Positions 15,534-22,962 of a stretch of DNA of 27,798 bases are shown in pieces. The notes beneath the pieces are model-generated. The model made no database searches. It was not told the DNA's origin and worked only from the letters and a program-made list of their open reading frames with translations. This DNA comes from JANNHP01 sp031404455 (GTDB lineage: Bacteria; Planctomycetota; JAJSAM01; JAJVHW01): contig JANNHP010000162.1 in assembly GCA_031404455.1 (NCBI GenBank), positions 1 to 27,798 on the forward strand, read 5' to 3'. Both the position numbers and the translations under genes were made by a program. The number at the start of each line of letters is the position of its first letter. The first letter of the stretch is position 1.

Positions 15534-16868
15534 GACGAACAGCTCCCGCACGATCCGCCCGTCCTTCGGCACGAGCGTGATCGGACGGTCGTTCGCGGTG
15601 TACTCCGTCCACGGGTCCACGCCGAACGCGTGCCAGAAGCTCGCGTAGAGGTCCGCGACCTGGACGGGACGGTCCTTCGGCACCATGCCGTCGTCGTCGG
15701 TCGAGCCGATGATCTGTCCGCCGAGCGTGCCGCCGCCGGCGACGAGCGCGGACCAGCTTTTCGCCCAGTGGTCGCGGCCGGAGCGCTCGTTGATGCGCGG
15801 GGTGCGGCCGAACTCGCCGAAGCACGTGACGAGCGTGCTGTCGAGGAGCCCGCGGCGCGCGAGATCGTCGAGCAGCGTCGCGAGCGCTGGGTCGAGTCCG
15901 GCGCAGAGCTTCTCGACGCGGTTGAAGTTGTCGTCGTGCGTGTCCCAGCCGTTGACGACGACCTCGATGCACGACACGCCCGCCTCCGCGAGCCGCCGCG
16001 CCATGAGGCACGCGGCGCCCGTCTCGGTGCGGCCGTACGCGTCGCGCGTCTTCCCGTCTTCCTTCGAGAGGTCGAACGCTTCGCGGAGCTTGCTGTCCAC
16101 GAGACGCTTCGCCTTCATGAACATGTCGTCGCGTCCGGCGGTGACGTCCTTGCCGTGGCTCGCCGCGAAGTCGTCCTGCAGACCCGCGAGGAGATCGAGC
16201 CGCCGCTCGACGCGGTCGGCGCCGACGGCGTAGTCGATGTTCTGGATCGGGCGGTTCGGGTTGTCGATGACGAACGGTCCGTGCTGCACGCCGAGGAAGC
16301 CCGCGGTGTCCTGCTGCGGTCCGATCGACACGAAGTTCGGGAGCTCGAACTCCTTCGGGCCCGCCTCCTTCGACACGGCCGCGCCGAACGAAGGATGCGT
16401 CACGGTCGCCTCGGGCGCGTACGCCGTGTGGACGAGCGTTCGCGCGCGCGAGTGATTGCCTTCCTTCGACGTCATGCTGCGGATCAGCGCGAACCGCTGC
16501 ATCTGCGCCGCGAGCTTCGGCAGGTGCTGGCCGAGGTAGACGCCCGGGATCGCCGTCGCGACCGGTTTCCACGGTCCGCCCGTCGTGCGGCCGGGCTTCG
16601 GATCGAACGTGTCGAGGTGCGACGCGCCGCCCTGCAGGTAGACGAAGATCGCGCGCTTCGCCTTCGCGTGTCCGGCGAGCGAAGCGCCCGGGTCCGCGGG
16701 ACGCTCGACCGACGGCGCGTCGCCGCCGAACGCGAGCCGCGCCTGCGCTGCAGCCGCCGCGGCCGCGAGGCCCGCGACCATCGAATTGCGCAGGAAGCCG
16801 CGGCGCGAGCAGCACGCGGAGACGAGCCGCCCGGTCGCTTCGTCGGGGACGAGGATTCGTTCGTTCAT
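15531..16868 (-). CDS. DUF1501 family Tat-exported protein
   Basis: This 445-residue protein has a Tat-type signal near the N-terminus: SRRGFLRNS, followed by the hydrophobic segment MVAGLAAAAAAAQARLAFGG. The body matches DUF1501, which has a sulfatase/alkaline-phosphatase-like fold: KRAIFVYLQGGASHLDTFDP, RTTGGPWKPVATAIPGVYL, EVVVNGWDTHDDNFNRVEKL, FGEFGRTPRIN and VDPWTEYTANDRPITLV. The gene starts nine bases after the DUF1549/DUF1553 stop codon, with an AGGAG ribosome site overlapping that stop. The pair is a hallmark of Planctomycetota operons, proposed to act on extracellular polysaccharides or other macromolecules; the reaction is not established. Confidence 0.95.
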   Translation of the reverse strand: MNERILVPDEATGRLVSACCSRRGFLRNSMVAGLAAAAAAAQARLAFGGDAPSVERPADPGASLAGHAKAKRAIFVYLQGGASHLDTFDPKPGRTTGGPWKPVATAIPGVYLGQHLPKLAAQMQRFALIRSMTSKEGNHSRARTLVHTAYAPEATVTHPSFGAAVSKEAGPKEFELPNFVSIGPQQDTAGFLGVQHGPFVIDNPNRPIQNIDYAVGADRVERRLDLLAGLQDDFAASHGKDVTAGRDDMFMKAKRLVDSKLREAFDLSKEDGKTRDAYGRTETGAACLMARRLAEAGVSCIEVVVNGWDTHDDNFNRVEKLCAGLDPALATLLDDLARRGLLDSTLVTCFGEFGRTPRINERSGRDHWAKSWSALVAGGGTLGGQIIGSTDDDGMVPKDRPVQVADLYASFWHAFGVDPWTEYTANDRPITLVPKDGRIVRELFV

Positions 16869-16877
16869 CGCGGGCTC

Positions 16878-19034
16878 CTAGTGGTTCGTCCCGAACTCGG
16901 AGGACGACACGAGCGCCCAGAGGAGATCCGCGTACGGACTCGCCTGCGCGTCCTCGGGACGTCCGCGCGGCGCGGCGCGCGCGCCCTTCTTGCCGCCCGT
17001 GGGCGCGGCACCCGTGGGACCGGCCGTCTTCACGAACTGCGAGAAGCGCGACATCTCCTTCTCGGTCGGCGTGCGCGCGAGCGTGCGGACGAAGAGGTGC
17101 CGGATGCGCGCGCGGTCGGTGTCGTGCGCCTTCAGGATCTCGGGGATGACGGAGATCGCGGGGTTCGTGAGCATGCCGTTCACGGCCTGGCTGTTCATGA
17201 GGAAGAGCCCCTGCGGGACCGTTCCCTCGAACGCCGTCGAACCGCCGCCCTCGTCGTCGTCGAACGTCTGGAAGAAGCTGCGCGCGGCGCCGGTCATCAT
17301 CAGCTTCGTGCGGTCCTTCGTCTCCTCGTCGCCCATCCCCATCTGTCCGTAGCGCCCGCCCTCCATCTCGATCGCGGAGGGCGCGCCGCCGTCCACGTCG
17401 GTCATGAGCGTGGGGTCGTCGACGATGCCGAGAGCGACCTGCATCGAGTCGAACGTCTGCTGCGGCGAGAACTGCTTCAAGGGACCGACGGAGAAGAAGT
17501 CGCGCGCCCGGGCGTCGCGTTTCGCGGAGGCGCTCGAGAGTTGGTACGCCTTCGTCTGCGTGATGACGCGCACGAGGCGGTCGAAGTCGAAGCCGCTCTC
17601 GGCGGTGTCCTTCGTCAGGATCTCGAGCGCCGCGGGCACCGACGCGATGTTCACGCTGCTGAAGTCGTCCACCGGGTTGACGATGCCGCGGCCCATGAGC
17701 CATCCCCAGTAGCGGTTGGCGAGGGCGCGCGCGGTGTAGGGGTTCGCGGGGTTCGCGATCCACGACGCGAGCGCCGCGCGCCGAGAGCCGCCGGCGGCGT
17801 CGTCGTAGACAACGCTGTGCAGGAACTTCGGCGACGACGACGCGACCTCGGCGGGGATCTTCTCGAGCCGCTTCTCGTTCTCGACGAGGCGCTTCGGGAG
17901 ACGCGCGCCGCCCTTCAACTCGCCGACCTCGACGGTCTTCGGGCGCTTCCTGCGGACGTCTGCACGCGCCTCTGCCTCGGTCATGCCGTTCTTGATGGCG
18001 TCCTGGACCATCTTCTCCTCACGCTCCTCGAGCCGCTTCACCGCGCGGTCGCCGAAGAGGTCGTACGGGATGTCGGCGGGCCGCAGCGTCATCCGCGCGA
18101 AGAACGCGGCCATCCCCTGGAAGTCCTTCTGCCGGATGTCCTCGTAGGGGTGGTCGTGGCACTGCGCGCACTGGATCTGGACGCCGAGGAACGCCTTCGA
18201 CACGCCGCCCGCGAGGTCGGTCGCAGTGAAGGCGCGGCGGCCGAAGAAGTTCACCGGCGGGTTCGAGTACGGGTTGCCGTCGGCGGTGAGGATCGAGGCG
18301 ATGAGCTGCGGATACGGCCGCCGCGCCGCGAGCTCCTTCTCGATCCACGGGCGGAAGATGCCCGGCGCGAAGTCCTTGTCCTTCTCGGTCCCGCCCGCGC
18401 CGACGAGCACCTCGGACCAGAGATCGGCGAAGTGACGCGAGTAACCGGGCGTCTTCAAGAGCGCGGTGACGAGCAGTTCGCGCTTGTCCGGGCGCGGGTC
18501 GTCGAGGAACGCCTCGACCTGCGCGGCGGAGGGGATGGTGCCGACGAGATCGAGGTAGACGCGGCGGACGTAGTCGTCGTCGCCGCAGCGCGGCGTGGGG
18601 ACGAGCCCCTCGGTCTTCCAGGCGGCGGCGAGCGCCGCGTCGATCTCCTTCGAGACGTCGTTGGCGTCGCGCATCTCGGCGCCGTCGCGGAGCACTCGGG
18701 CGGGGTCCGGGTCGTCGCCGCCGCGCGCCGCGCCGGAGAAGGCGACCGCCGCGAGTGCCGCGAAGCCCGCGAGGGTCAGCCCGGACAATTCACGAGGGCT
18801 CCGCGTCTGGCGGGTCTCTCGGTCCGGGGGCTGCGTTGGACCCCTCGCGAGACCTGACGAGGTCGCGCCGCGGGGTCGCGCCTTGCCCCCGGCGCCGAGA
18901 TCCTCCGCCAGAGAGGTACCTCGAGGATCGGACGCCCGCCGTGCCCGGCCTGACTTCAACGATCGACTGCGTTTCGCGCCGATGAGCGCGAACCCCTCGT
19001 GAATTGTCCGGGCTAATCCCGTCCGGAACGTCAT
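16878..19034 (-). CDS. DUF1549/DUF1553 (PSCyt2/PSD1) cytochrome-like protein with in-frame element insertion
   Basis: From the ATG at 19034 (AGGAGG six bases upstream) the protein has 718 residues. A DUF1549 domain (about residues 120-330) contains VRRVYLDLVGTIPSAAQVEAF and the c-type heme motif CAQCHDHP near residue 288. A DUF1553 domain (about 375-620) contains ALASWIANPANPYTARALAN followed by RYWGWLMGRGI. Residues 7-85 are encoded by a 237-bp inverted-repeat element. Without it the chain would begin MTFRTG plus LTLAGFAALAAVAF, a normal signal peptide. With it the hydrophobic segment lies about 85 residues from the start. A TTG in the element's end repeat (just before TCCGGGCTGACC, minus strand) could serve as a new start. 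It is cotranscribed with the downstream DUF1501 gene. Confidence 0.93.
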   Translation of the reverse strand: MTFRTGLARTIHEGFALIGAKRSRSLKSGRARRASDPRGTSLAEDLGAGGKARPRGATSSGLARGPTQPPDRETRQTRSPRELSGLTLAGFAALAAVAFSGAARGGDDPDPARVLRDGAEMRDANDVSKEIDAALAAAWKTEGLVPTPRCGDDDYVRRVYLDLVGTIPSAAQVEAFLDDPRPDKRELLVTALLKTPGYSRHFADLWSEVLVGAGGTEKDKDFAPGIFRPWIEKELAARRPYPQLIASILTADGNPYSNPPVNFFGRRAFTATDLAGGVSKAFLGVQIQCAQCHDHPYEDIRQKDFQGMAAFFARMTLRPADIPYDLFGDRAVKRLEEREEKMVQDAIKNGMTEAEARADVRRKRPKTVEVGELKGGARLPKRLVENEKRLEKIPAEVASSSPKFLHSVVYDDAAGGSRRAALASWIANPANPYTARALANRYWGWLMGRGIVNPVDDFSSVNIASVPAALEILTKDTAESGFDFDRLVRVITQTKAYQLSSASAKRDARARDFFSVGPLKQFSPQQTFDSMQVALGIVDDPTLMTDVDGGAPSAIEMEGGRYGQMGMGDEETKDRTKLMMTGAARSFFQTFDDDEGGGSTAFEGTVPQGLFLMNSQAVNGMLTNPAISVIPEILKAHDTDRARIRHLFVRTLARTPTEKEMSRFSQFVKTAGPTGAAPTGGKKGARAAPRGRPEDAQASPYADLLWALVSSSEFGTNH
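18778..19014. mobile_element. 237-bp element with perfect 21-bp terminal inverted repeats, inserted in frame
   Basis: The arms at 18778-18798 and 18994-19014 are exact reverse complements (outer end AGCCCGGACAATTCACGAGG). The interior is not symmetric apart from small palindromes such as GAGGTACCTC. The length is exactly 79 codons with no stop in the host gene's frame. Deleting it joins GGATT to GACC and restores an ideal signal peptide for the DUF1549 protein. No clear target-site duplication is seen and no transposase is encoded, so it would be non-autonomous (MITE-like). The only copy in this window is this one. Confidence 0.8.
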
Positions 19035-19060
19035 GCGCGCCTCCTGTCCATCGGTCCGGG

Positions 19061-19066
19061 AGACTA
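19061..19066 (-). promoter_or_regulatory. Possible -10 box of the DUF1549-DUF1501 operon
   Basis: TAGTCT on the minus strand stands about 26 bases before the ATG at 19034. It leaves a short leader with an AGGAGG ribosome site, unlike the leaderless-type genes nearby. Confidence 0.35.
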
Positions 19067-19108
19067 ACCCCCCGCGGTTCGGGAGGTTTCGCCACTCCGG
19101 TCGCGATG

Positions 19109-19114
19109 TAGCCT
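19109..19114 (+). promoter_or_regulatory. -10-like TAGCCT box upstream of the DUF309 gene
   Basis: TAGCCT lies four bases before a GTG at 19119 and 13 bases before the ATG at 19128. The same hexamer precedes the flavin-reductase gene. Confidence 0.35.
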
Positions 19115-19127
19115 CGCCGTGCGAACC

Positions 19128-19640
19128 ATGCGCGAACTTGAACCCATCTGGCCGGACGCGCCGCGGCACGTCCCGGACGCGCAGATGCCCCGGTACCGGT
19201 TCGTCGGCGGGCTGCATCCGCACCCGCGGACCGATCCCTCGGGGAGCCTCTTCGGCGCGCCGCCGTATCCGCCGGGTCTCCCGCCCGAGCGATGGCGCGA
19301 GGACCGGTCGTGGCTCCTCGGCGTCGACCTCTATCACCAGGGATACCTCTGGGAGGCGCACGAGGCGTGGGAGGCGTGTTACTTCGCGGCGCGGGACACG
19401 GCGCACCGCGCGCTCGTCCAGGCGCTCATCCAACTCGCGGCGGCGCTGATCCAGGAGCACAAGGGGCGCGCGCGCGGCGTGGCGATCCTCGTCCCTGCGG
19501 TGCGCGAGAAGCTCGGACGCGTGATCGCGTCGCTGCCGCCGGGGGGACGACTAGCGGGAGCTGACCCCGGCGACATCCTCGTCGGAGTCGACCGGCACTT
19601 CGCAGGCGGTGATCCCGCGCCACGGCTCGAACTGCGCTGA
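19128..19640 (+). CDS. DUF309 family protein
   Basis: The 170-residue product (173 if the GTG at 19119 is used) carries the DUF309 helical core in its second half: GVDLYHQGYLWEAHEAWEAC, then ALVQALIQLAAALIQEHKG and RGVAILVPAVREKL. The HExxE-like WEAHEAWE helix and the QALIQLAAAL helix define the family, whose function is unknown. The N-terminal 60 residues are proline-rich and include RYRFVGGLHPHPRTDPSG. The gene faces away from the DUF1549 operon. Its last 90 bases overlap, on the opposite strand, the coding region of a small lipoprotein. Confidence 0.88.
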   Translation: MRELEPIWPDAPRHVPDAQMPRYRFVGGLHPHPRTDPSGSLFGAPPYPPGLPPERWREDRSWLLGVDLYHQGYLWEAHEAWEACYFAARDTAHRALVQALIQLAAALIQEHKGRARGVAILVPAVREKLGRVIASLPPGGRLAGADPGDILVGVDRHFAGGDPAPRLELR

Positions 19641-19793
19641 CGGGCCCGTCGCGACCGCGCACATCCGGGCGTCACCGTGCAAGTTCGACGAACCCGCGGA
19701 CGGCCGCCCGCACGTAGGGGCGACGAGCTGTCCGAACTGAGCGCACCCACCCATCGCGAGCAGCAACGAGGCCAGCGAGAGGCGGCGCATCAT
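19551..19793 (-). CDS. Small putative lipoprotein, antisense to the DUF309 3' end
   Basis: This 80-residue product has a convincing lipoprotein signal (MMRRLSLASLLLAMGGC, Cys17) and a good ribosome site (GAGGA, seven bases before the ATG). The mature part has three further cysteines and no recognisable domain. The last third overlaps the end of the DUF309 gene on the other strand, so the true stop or even the gene itself could be questioned. The signal peptide and ribosome site argue that it is real. Confidence 0.55.
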   Translation of the reverse strand: MMRRLSLASLLLAMGGCAQFGQLVAPTCGRPSAGSSNLHGDARMCAVATGPSAQFEPWRGITACEVPVDSDEDVAGVSSR

Positions 19794-19902
19794 GACTGTT
19801 CCTCTTCGGCGCGGCCTGACGGGGACTGAATAGCAGTCGGGATTCGCGCGAACGAGCTCGCCTGAGTCGGTCCGACTGTCTCGACGACTCGCCACGGGCG
19901 AG

Positions 19903-19984
19903 CCTGCCGAGGTCAGACCCCCAGCCTGATGCGCCGGAGCGGCCGGGCGGGCTCCCCGCGGGTGTGCAGGCTGGGGGTCTGACC
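19903..19984. repeat. Dispersed intergenic repeat, copy B, with an 18-bp perfect inverted repeat
   Basis: GGTCAGACCCCCAGCCTG at 19911-19928 is repeated as its exact reverse complement at 19967-19984, separated by 38 bases. The left half (19903-19937) matches copy C at 21361-21395 with three mismatches, and it also shares CCGGAGCGGCC with copy A. Just upstream, CTCGCC-ACG-GGCGAG forms a 6-bp hairpin. It lies between the small lipoprotein (minus) and the secreted-protein gene (plus). Confidence 0.75.
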
Positions 19985-20029
19985 CCTTTCGGTTGCAAGC
20001 GAGCCTGGCGCCTTGACGACCCCCCGATC

Positions 20030-21349
20030 GTGAGCGACCTTCCTCCCGTGCCCAGACTCCCCCGCCGCGCGCTCGGCCCCGTCCTCGTCGTGGCCGCGCT
20101 CGCCGCGACCTCTCCCGCCGAAGACTGCACCGACCTCGACGCCACCGCCGCCGCCGTCCGCGCCGCCGCCGACGCCATCGGCGCCGCGCGGAGCGGTGTC
20201 GTCGCCCGGGCCGACCTCGTGCCACTCCTCGCCGGCGCGCACGGCGCGATCGACGCCGCGGACGTGCTCGCATCGACCGCTGCGAATCCCGCCGAACTCG
20301 TCGCGATGCGGACGACTCTCCGCGACAGTCTCGCGACGGGACTCCGCGCCGTCGGTCGCGCCGAGTTGCACCCGACACGGCGCAGGAAGGCGCGCAAGAT
20401 GCTCGTCCGCGCGGCGCGAGCCGTCGCGAAGGCCGCGGAACTCCTCGACCGGGTGACGGCGCCCGCCGCGTGCGGCGTGACGCTGAACGGCGCGCTCGGC
20501 GGCGAGCAGATCTTCCCGGCGGACAACTGGTGGAACGTGGACGTCAGCGCGCGCCCGGTCGCCGCGAACTCGGACGCTGTCATCGACTTCATCGGACGGA
20601 ACACCCGGTTCCACGCCGACTTCGGAACCGACTTCGGCATCCCGTACGTCGTCGTCGACTCCGCGCAACCCCTCACGCCGCTGACGTTCCTCTACGACGA
20701 CGAGAGCGACCACGCCGCGCCGGGGTCGGCGCCGGGCTACCCGATCCCGCCCGCCGCGAAGACGACGCCAGGCTTCATCGAGGGCGGCGTCGCGGGCGGC
20801 GGATCGTCCGGGGACCGGCATCTCCTCCTCGTCGATCGCGGGAGAAACCTCCTATTCGAGACGTATGCGACGCGCTGGAACGGCACCGCCTGGTCGGCGG
20901 GAAGCGGCGCGATCTTCGATCTCTCGTCGAACGCGCGCCGCCCCGAGGGATGGACGTCCGCCGACGCCGCGGGTCTCGCGATCTTCCCGGGACTCGTGCG
21001 GGCCGACGAGGCGATCGACGCGGGCGAGATCCGTCACGCGCTGCGGTTCACCGTCCGCGCGACGCAGGGATACGTCTACCCGGCGTCCCACGACGCGACG
21101 CACGGCGCCGGCGGCGCATCGCGTCCGCCGCTCGGCCTGCGCGTGCGGATGAAGGCCTCCGTCGATCTCTCGGCGATGTCCGCGCCCGCCCGCGCCGTCT
21201 TCACGGCAATGAAGAAGTACGGGCTGATCCTCGCGGACAACGGGAGCGACTGGTACGTCACCGGCGCGCTGGATCCGCGCTGGGACGACGAACGGATGCA
21301 CGACGACTTCGCGCGGGTGACGGGGGACGACTTCGAGGTCGTGGAGTAG
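20030..21349 (+). CDS. Secreted protein of unknown function ('IFPADNWWN' domain)
   Basis: The 439-residue product begins with a signal peptide (LPRRALGPVLVVAALAATSPA), then a helical Ala/Arg-rich region (about residues 30-140). A large C-terminal domain follows, containing GGEQIFPADNWWNVDVS, RFHADFGTDFGIPYVVV, GDRHLLLVDRGRNLLFETY, GLAIFPGLVRADEA, and near the end GLILADNGSDWYVTGALDPR. Similar secreted domains occur in bacteria and have no assigned activity that I know. The mature form is extracytoplasmic by inference. The start is the GTG at 20030 or the one at 20048; longer versions would include repeat copy B and are unlikely. Confidence 0.75.
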   Translation: MSDLPPVPRLPRRALGPVLVVAALAATSPAEDCTDLDATAAAVRAAADAIGAARSGVVARADLVPLLAGAHGAIDAADVLASTAANPAELVAMRTTLRDSLATGLRAVGRAELHPTRRRKARKMLVRAARAVAKAAELLDRVTAPAACGVTLNGALGGEQIFPADNWWNVDVSARPVAANSDAVIDFIGRNTRFHADFGTDFGIPYVVVDSAQPLTPLTFLYDDESDHAAPGSAPGYPIPPAAKTTPGFIEGGVAGGGSSGDRHLLLVDRGRNLLFETYATRWNGTAWSAGSGAIFDLSSNARRPEGWTSADAAGLAIFPGLVRADEAIDAGEIRHALRFTVRATQGYVYPASHDATHGAGGASRPPLGLRVRMKASVDLSAMSAPARAVFTAMKKYGLILADNGSDWYVTGALDPRWDDERMHDDFARVTGDDFEVVE

Positions 21350-21360
21350 AAGGCGTCGAG

Positions 21361-21532
21361 CCTGCCGGGGTCAGACCCCCAGGCTGATGCCCCGGGGACG
21401 CCCGTCATGTCTGCCGGGAACTCGTGAGGTGCGCCCGGGGACCTCCACAACTCGCCCCCGGCGAGTTGTGGTCCCTCGTCGCGAAACGCGACACGGGACC
21501 GGTCCCACTCTTCCGCCCCGCGCAGCGGGGCG
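21361..21532 (+). repeat. Dispersed intergenic repeat, copy C (multi-hairpin)
   Basis: It begins with GGGGTCAGACCCCC (21367-21380), then AGGCTGATGCCCCGG, TCTGCCGG, GAGGTGCGCC, a 12-bp hairpin (21445-21471), the short stem TCGCG-AAA-CGCGA, the palindrome GGGACCGGTCCC and the hairpin CGCCCCGC-GCA-GCGGGGCG (21514-21532). The order of blocks matches copy A on the minus strand. It fills most of the 216-bp gap before rmuC. Confidence 0.7.
21445..21471. terminator. Perfect 12-bp hairpin inside repeat copy C
   Basis: CCACAACTCGCC, loop CCC, then its exact reverse complement. It could terminate transcription of the upstream secreted-protein gene, whose stop is at 21349. Compared with the copy A hairpin, two stem positions are changed on both arms so that pairing is kept. 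Confidence 0.5.
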
Positions 21533-21552
21533 TCATCGTCCCCCCCACCGAC

Positions 21553-21558
21553 TAACGT
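21553..21558 (+). promoter_or_regulatory. -10-like TAACGT box seven bases before rmuC
   Basis: TAACGT, CCCCGTC, then GTG at 21566, with no Shine-Dalgarno sequence. Confidence 0.42.
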
Positions 21559-21565
21559 CCCCGTC

Positions 21566-22915
21566 GTGACCACCGCCGAAGCCCTCTACCTCCTCGCCGG
21601 CGCCGCCGTCGGCGCGGGCGCAGTCTGGGCGATCCTCGGACGGCGCGCCGCCGGGGCCGAGGCGACGGCCGCCGCCGAGGCGACGCGGCGAGCGGACGCG
21701 GAGACGGCGCTCGCGGCGGCGCGGACGGCGGCGGCGGAGGACGCGCGGAAGCTCGGTGCCGCGGAGTCGAGGGTCGCCGAGGCGCAGCGACTCGTCGCGG
21801 AGCAGCAGCAGTTCGTCGAGCGGACGCGGAAGGACTTCGAATCGACGTTCCAGGCGCTCGCGGCGGCGGCGCTGCAGGGATCGTCCGAGCAGTTCCTGAA
21901 GCTCGCCGAGCAGCGGTTCGCCACGGCGCGCACACAGTCGGTCGCGGACGTCGAGGAGCGCAAGAAGTCGATCGAGACGCTCGTCGCGCCGCTGCGCGAG
22001 ACGCTCGGCAAGCTCGAGACGCGCACCGCCGAGATCGAGAAGGCGCGCACCGACGCCTACTCGCGCATCGACGAGCAGGTGAAAGCGCTCGCGGCGGCCA
22101 CGTCCACTCTCGCGACCGGGACGAACACGCTCGCGACCGCGCTGCGCAGTTCGCAGGTGCGCGGGAAGTGGGGCGAAATCGCGCTCCGCAACGTGGCCGA
22201 ACTCGCGGGGATGACGGAGCACTGCGACTTCACGGAACAGTCGGTGACGACGGACGGAAGCCGTCCCGACATGACGGTGCGCCTGCCCGGCGGACGTCTG
22301 ATCGCCGTGGACGCGAAAGCCCCGCTCGTCGCCTACCTCGACGCCGTCGCCGCGACGAACGACGCCGACCGCGAGCGGCACCTCGACGCGCACGTCGCAG
22401 CACTCCGCGGCCACGTGCGCGCGCTCGCCGCGCGCGACTATCCGAAGGCGCTCGGCGCCGACGTGGACCTCGTCGTCCTCTTCCTCCCGGGCGATCCCTT
22501 TCTCGCGGCGGCTTTCACGCGCGCGCCGGACCTCCAGATCGAGGCGCTGCGCAGCCACGTCCTCGTCGTCACGCCGACGACGCTCGTCGCGCTCCTGCGC
22601 ACGGTCGCCATCTACCACCAGCAGGAGTCGCTCGCGCGCAACGCCGCCGAGATCGCCGAGACCGCGCGCCTGCTCTACGAGCGCGGCGCCAAGTTCGGCG
22701 AGGACCTCGCGAAGCTCGGGCGCGGACTCCAGTCGGCGCTGAAGGCGTACAACGACGCCGTCGCCTCGTTCGACACGCGCTTCATGCCGATGGCGCGCAA
22801 GCTCGAGGACCTCGGCGTCACCGAGCAGGCGAAGTACGAGCTCACCGCCCCCGAACCGGTCGACGAGGCGCCGCGCGCCGTCCGCAGCGCGGGCACGGAC
22901 GCAGCCTCCGTCTGA
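21566..22915 (+). CDS. rmuC: DNA recombination protein RmuC
   Basis: The 449-residue protein follows the RmuC plan. It has an N-terminal membrane helix (residues 5-25) and a long Ala/Glu/Arg coiled coil (about 27-190), then the conserved nuclease-like core: RGKWGEIALRNVAELAGM (199-216), RPDMTVRLPGGRLIAVDAKA (233-252), VVLFLPGDPFLAAAF and VVTPTTLVALLRTVA. The PD...VDAK residues match the PD-(D/E)XK nuclease pattern expected for the family. RmuC limits inversion between short inverted repeats; its exact activity is not settled. The GTG start is supported by the -10-like box seven bases upstream. Confidence 0.95.
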   Translation: MTTAEALYLLAGAAVGAGAVWAILGRRAAGAEATAAAEATRRADAETALAAARTAAAEDARKLGAAESRVAEAQRLVAEQQQFVERTRKDFESTFQALAAAALQGSSEQFLKLAEQRFATARTQSVADVEERKKSIETLVAPLRETLGKLETRTAEIEKARTDAYSRIDEQVKALAAATSTLATGTNTLATALRSSQVRGKWGEIALRNVAELAGMTEHCDFTEQSVTTDGSRPDMTVRLPGGRLIAVDAKAPLVAYLDAVAATNDADRERHLDAHVAALRGHVRALAARDYPKALGADVDLVVLFLPGDPFLAAAFTRAPDLQIEALRSHVLVVTPTTLVALLRTVAIYHQQESLARNAAEIAETARLLYERGAKFGEDLAKLGRGLQSALKAYNDAVASFDTRFMPMARKLEDLGVTEQAKYELTAPEPVDEAPRAVRSAGTDAASV

Positions 22916-22948
22916 ATTCGATCTGGCCGGACGGGCATGCGGTCGGGC

Positions 22949-22954
22949 TACGCT
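22949..22954 (+). promoter_or_regulatory. -10-like TACGCT box eight bases before the kinase start
   Basis: TACGCT, CTCGCGCC, then GTG at 22963. No Shine-Dalgarno sequence is seen, and rmuC ends 47 bp upstream of the start. Confidence 0.38.
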
Positions 22955-22962
22955 CTCGCGCC

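Noticed and set aside
15630..18857. 1075-residue plus-strand open frame
   Set aside because: Antisense to the well-conserved DUF1501 and DUF1549 genes, and its composition is typical of a GC-rich shadow frame.
19717..19725. GTAGGGGCG motif resembling the end of the 23845-23992 element
   Set aside because: Single short match inside the small lipoprotein gene, with no partner repeat nearby.
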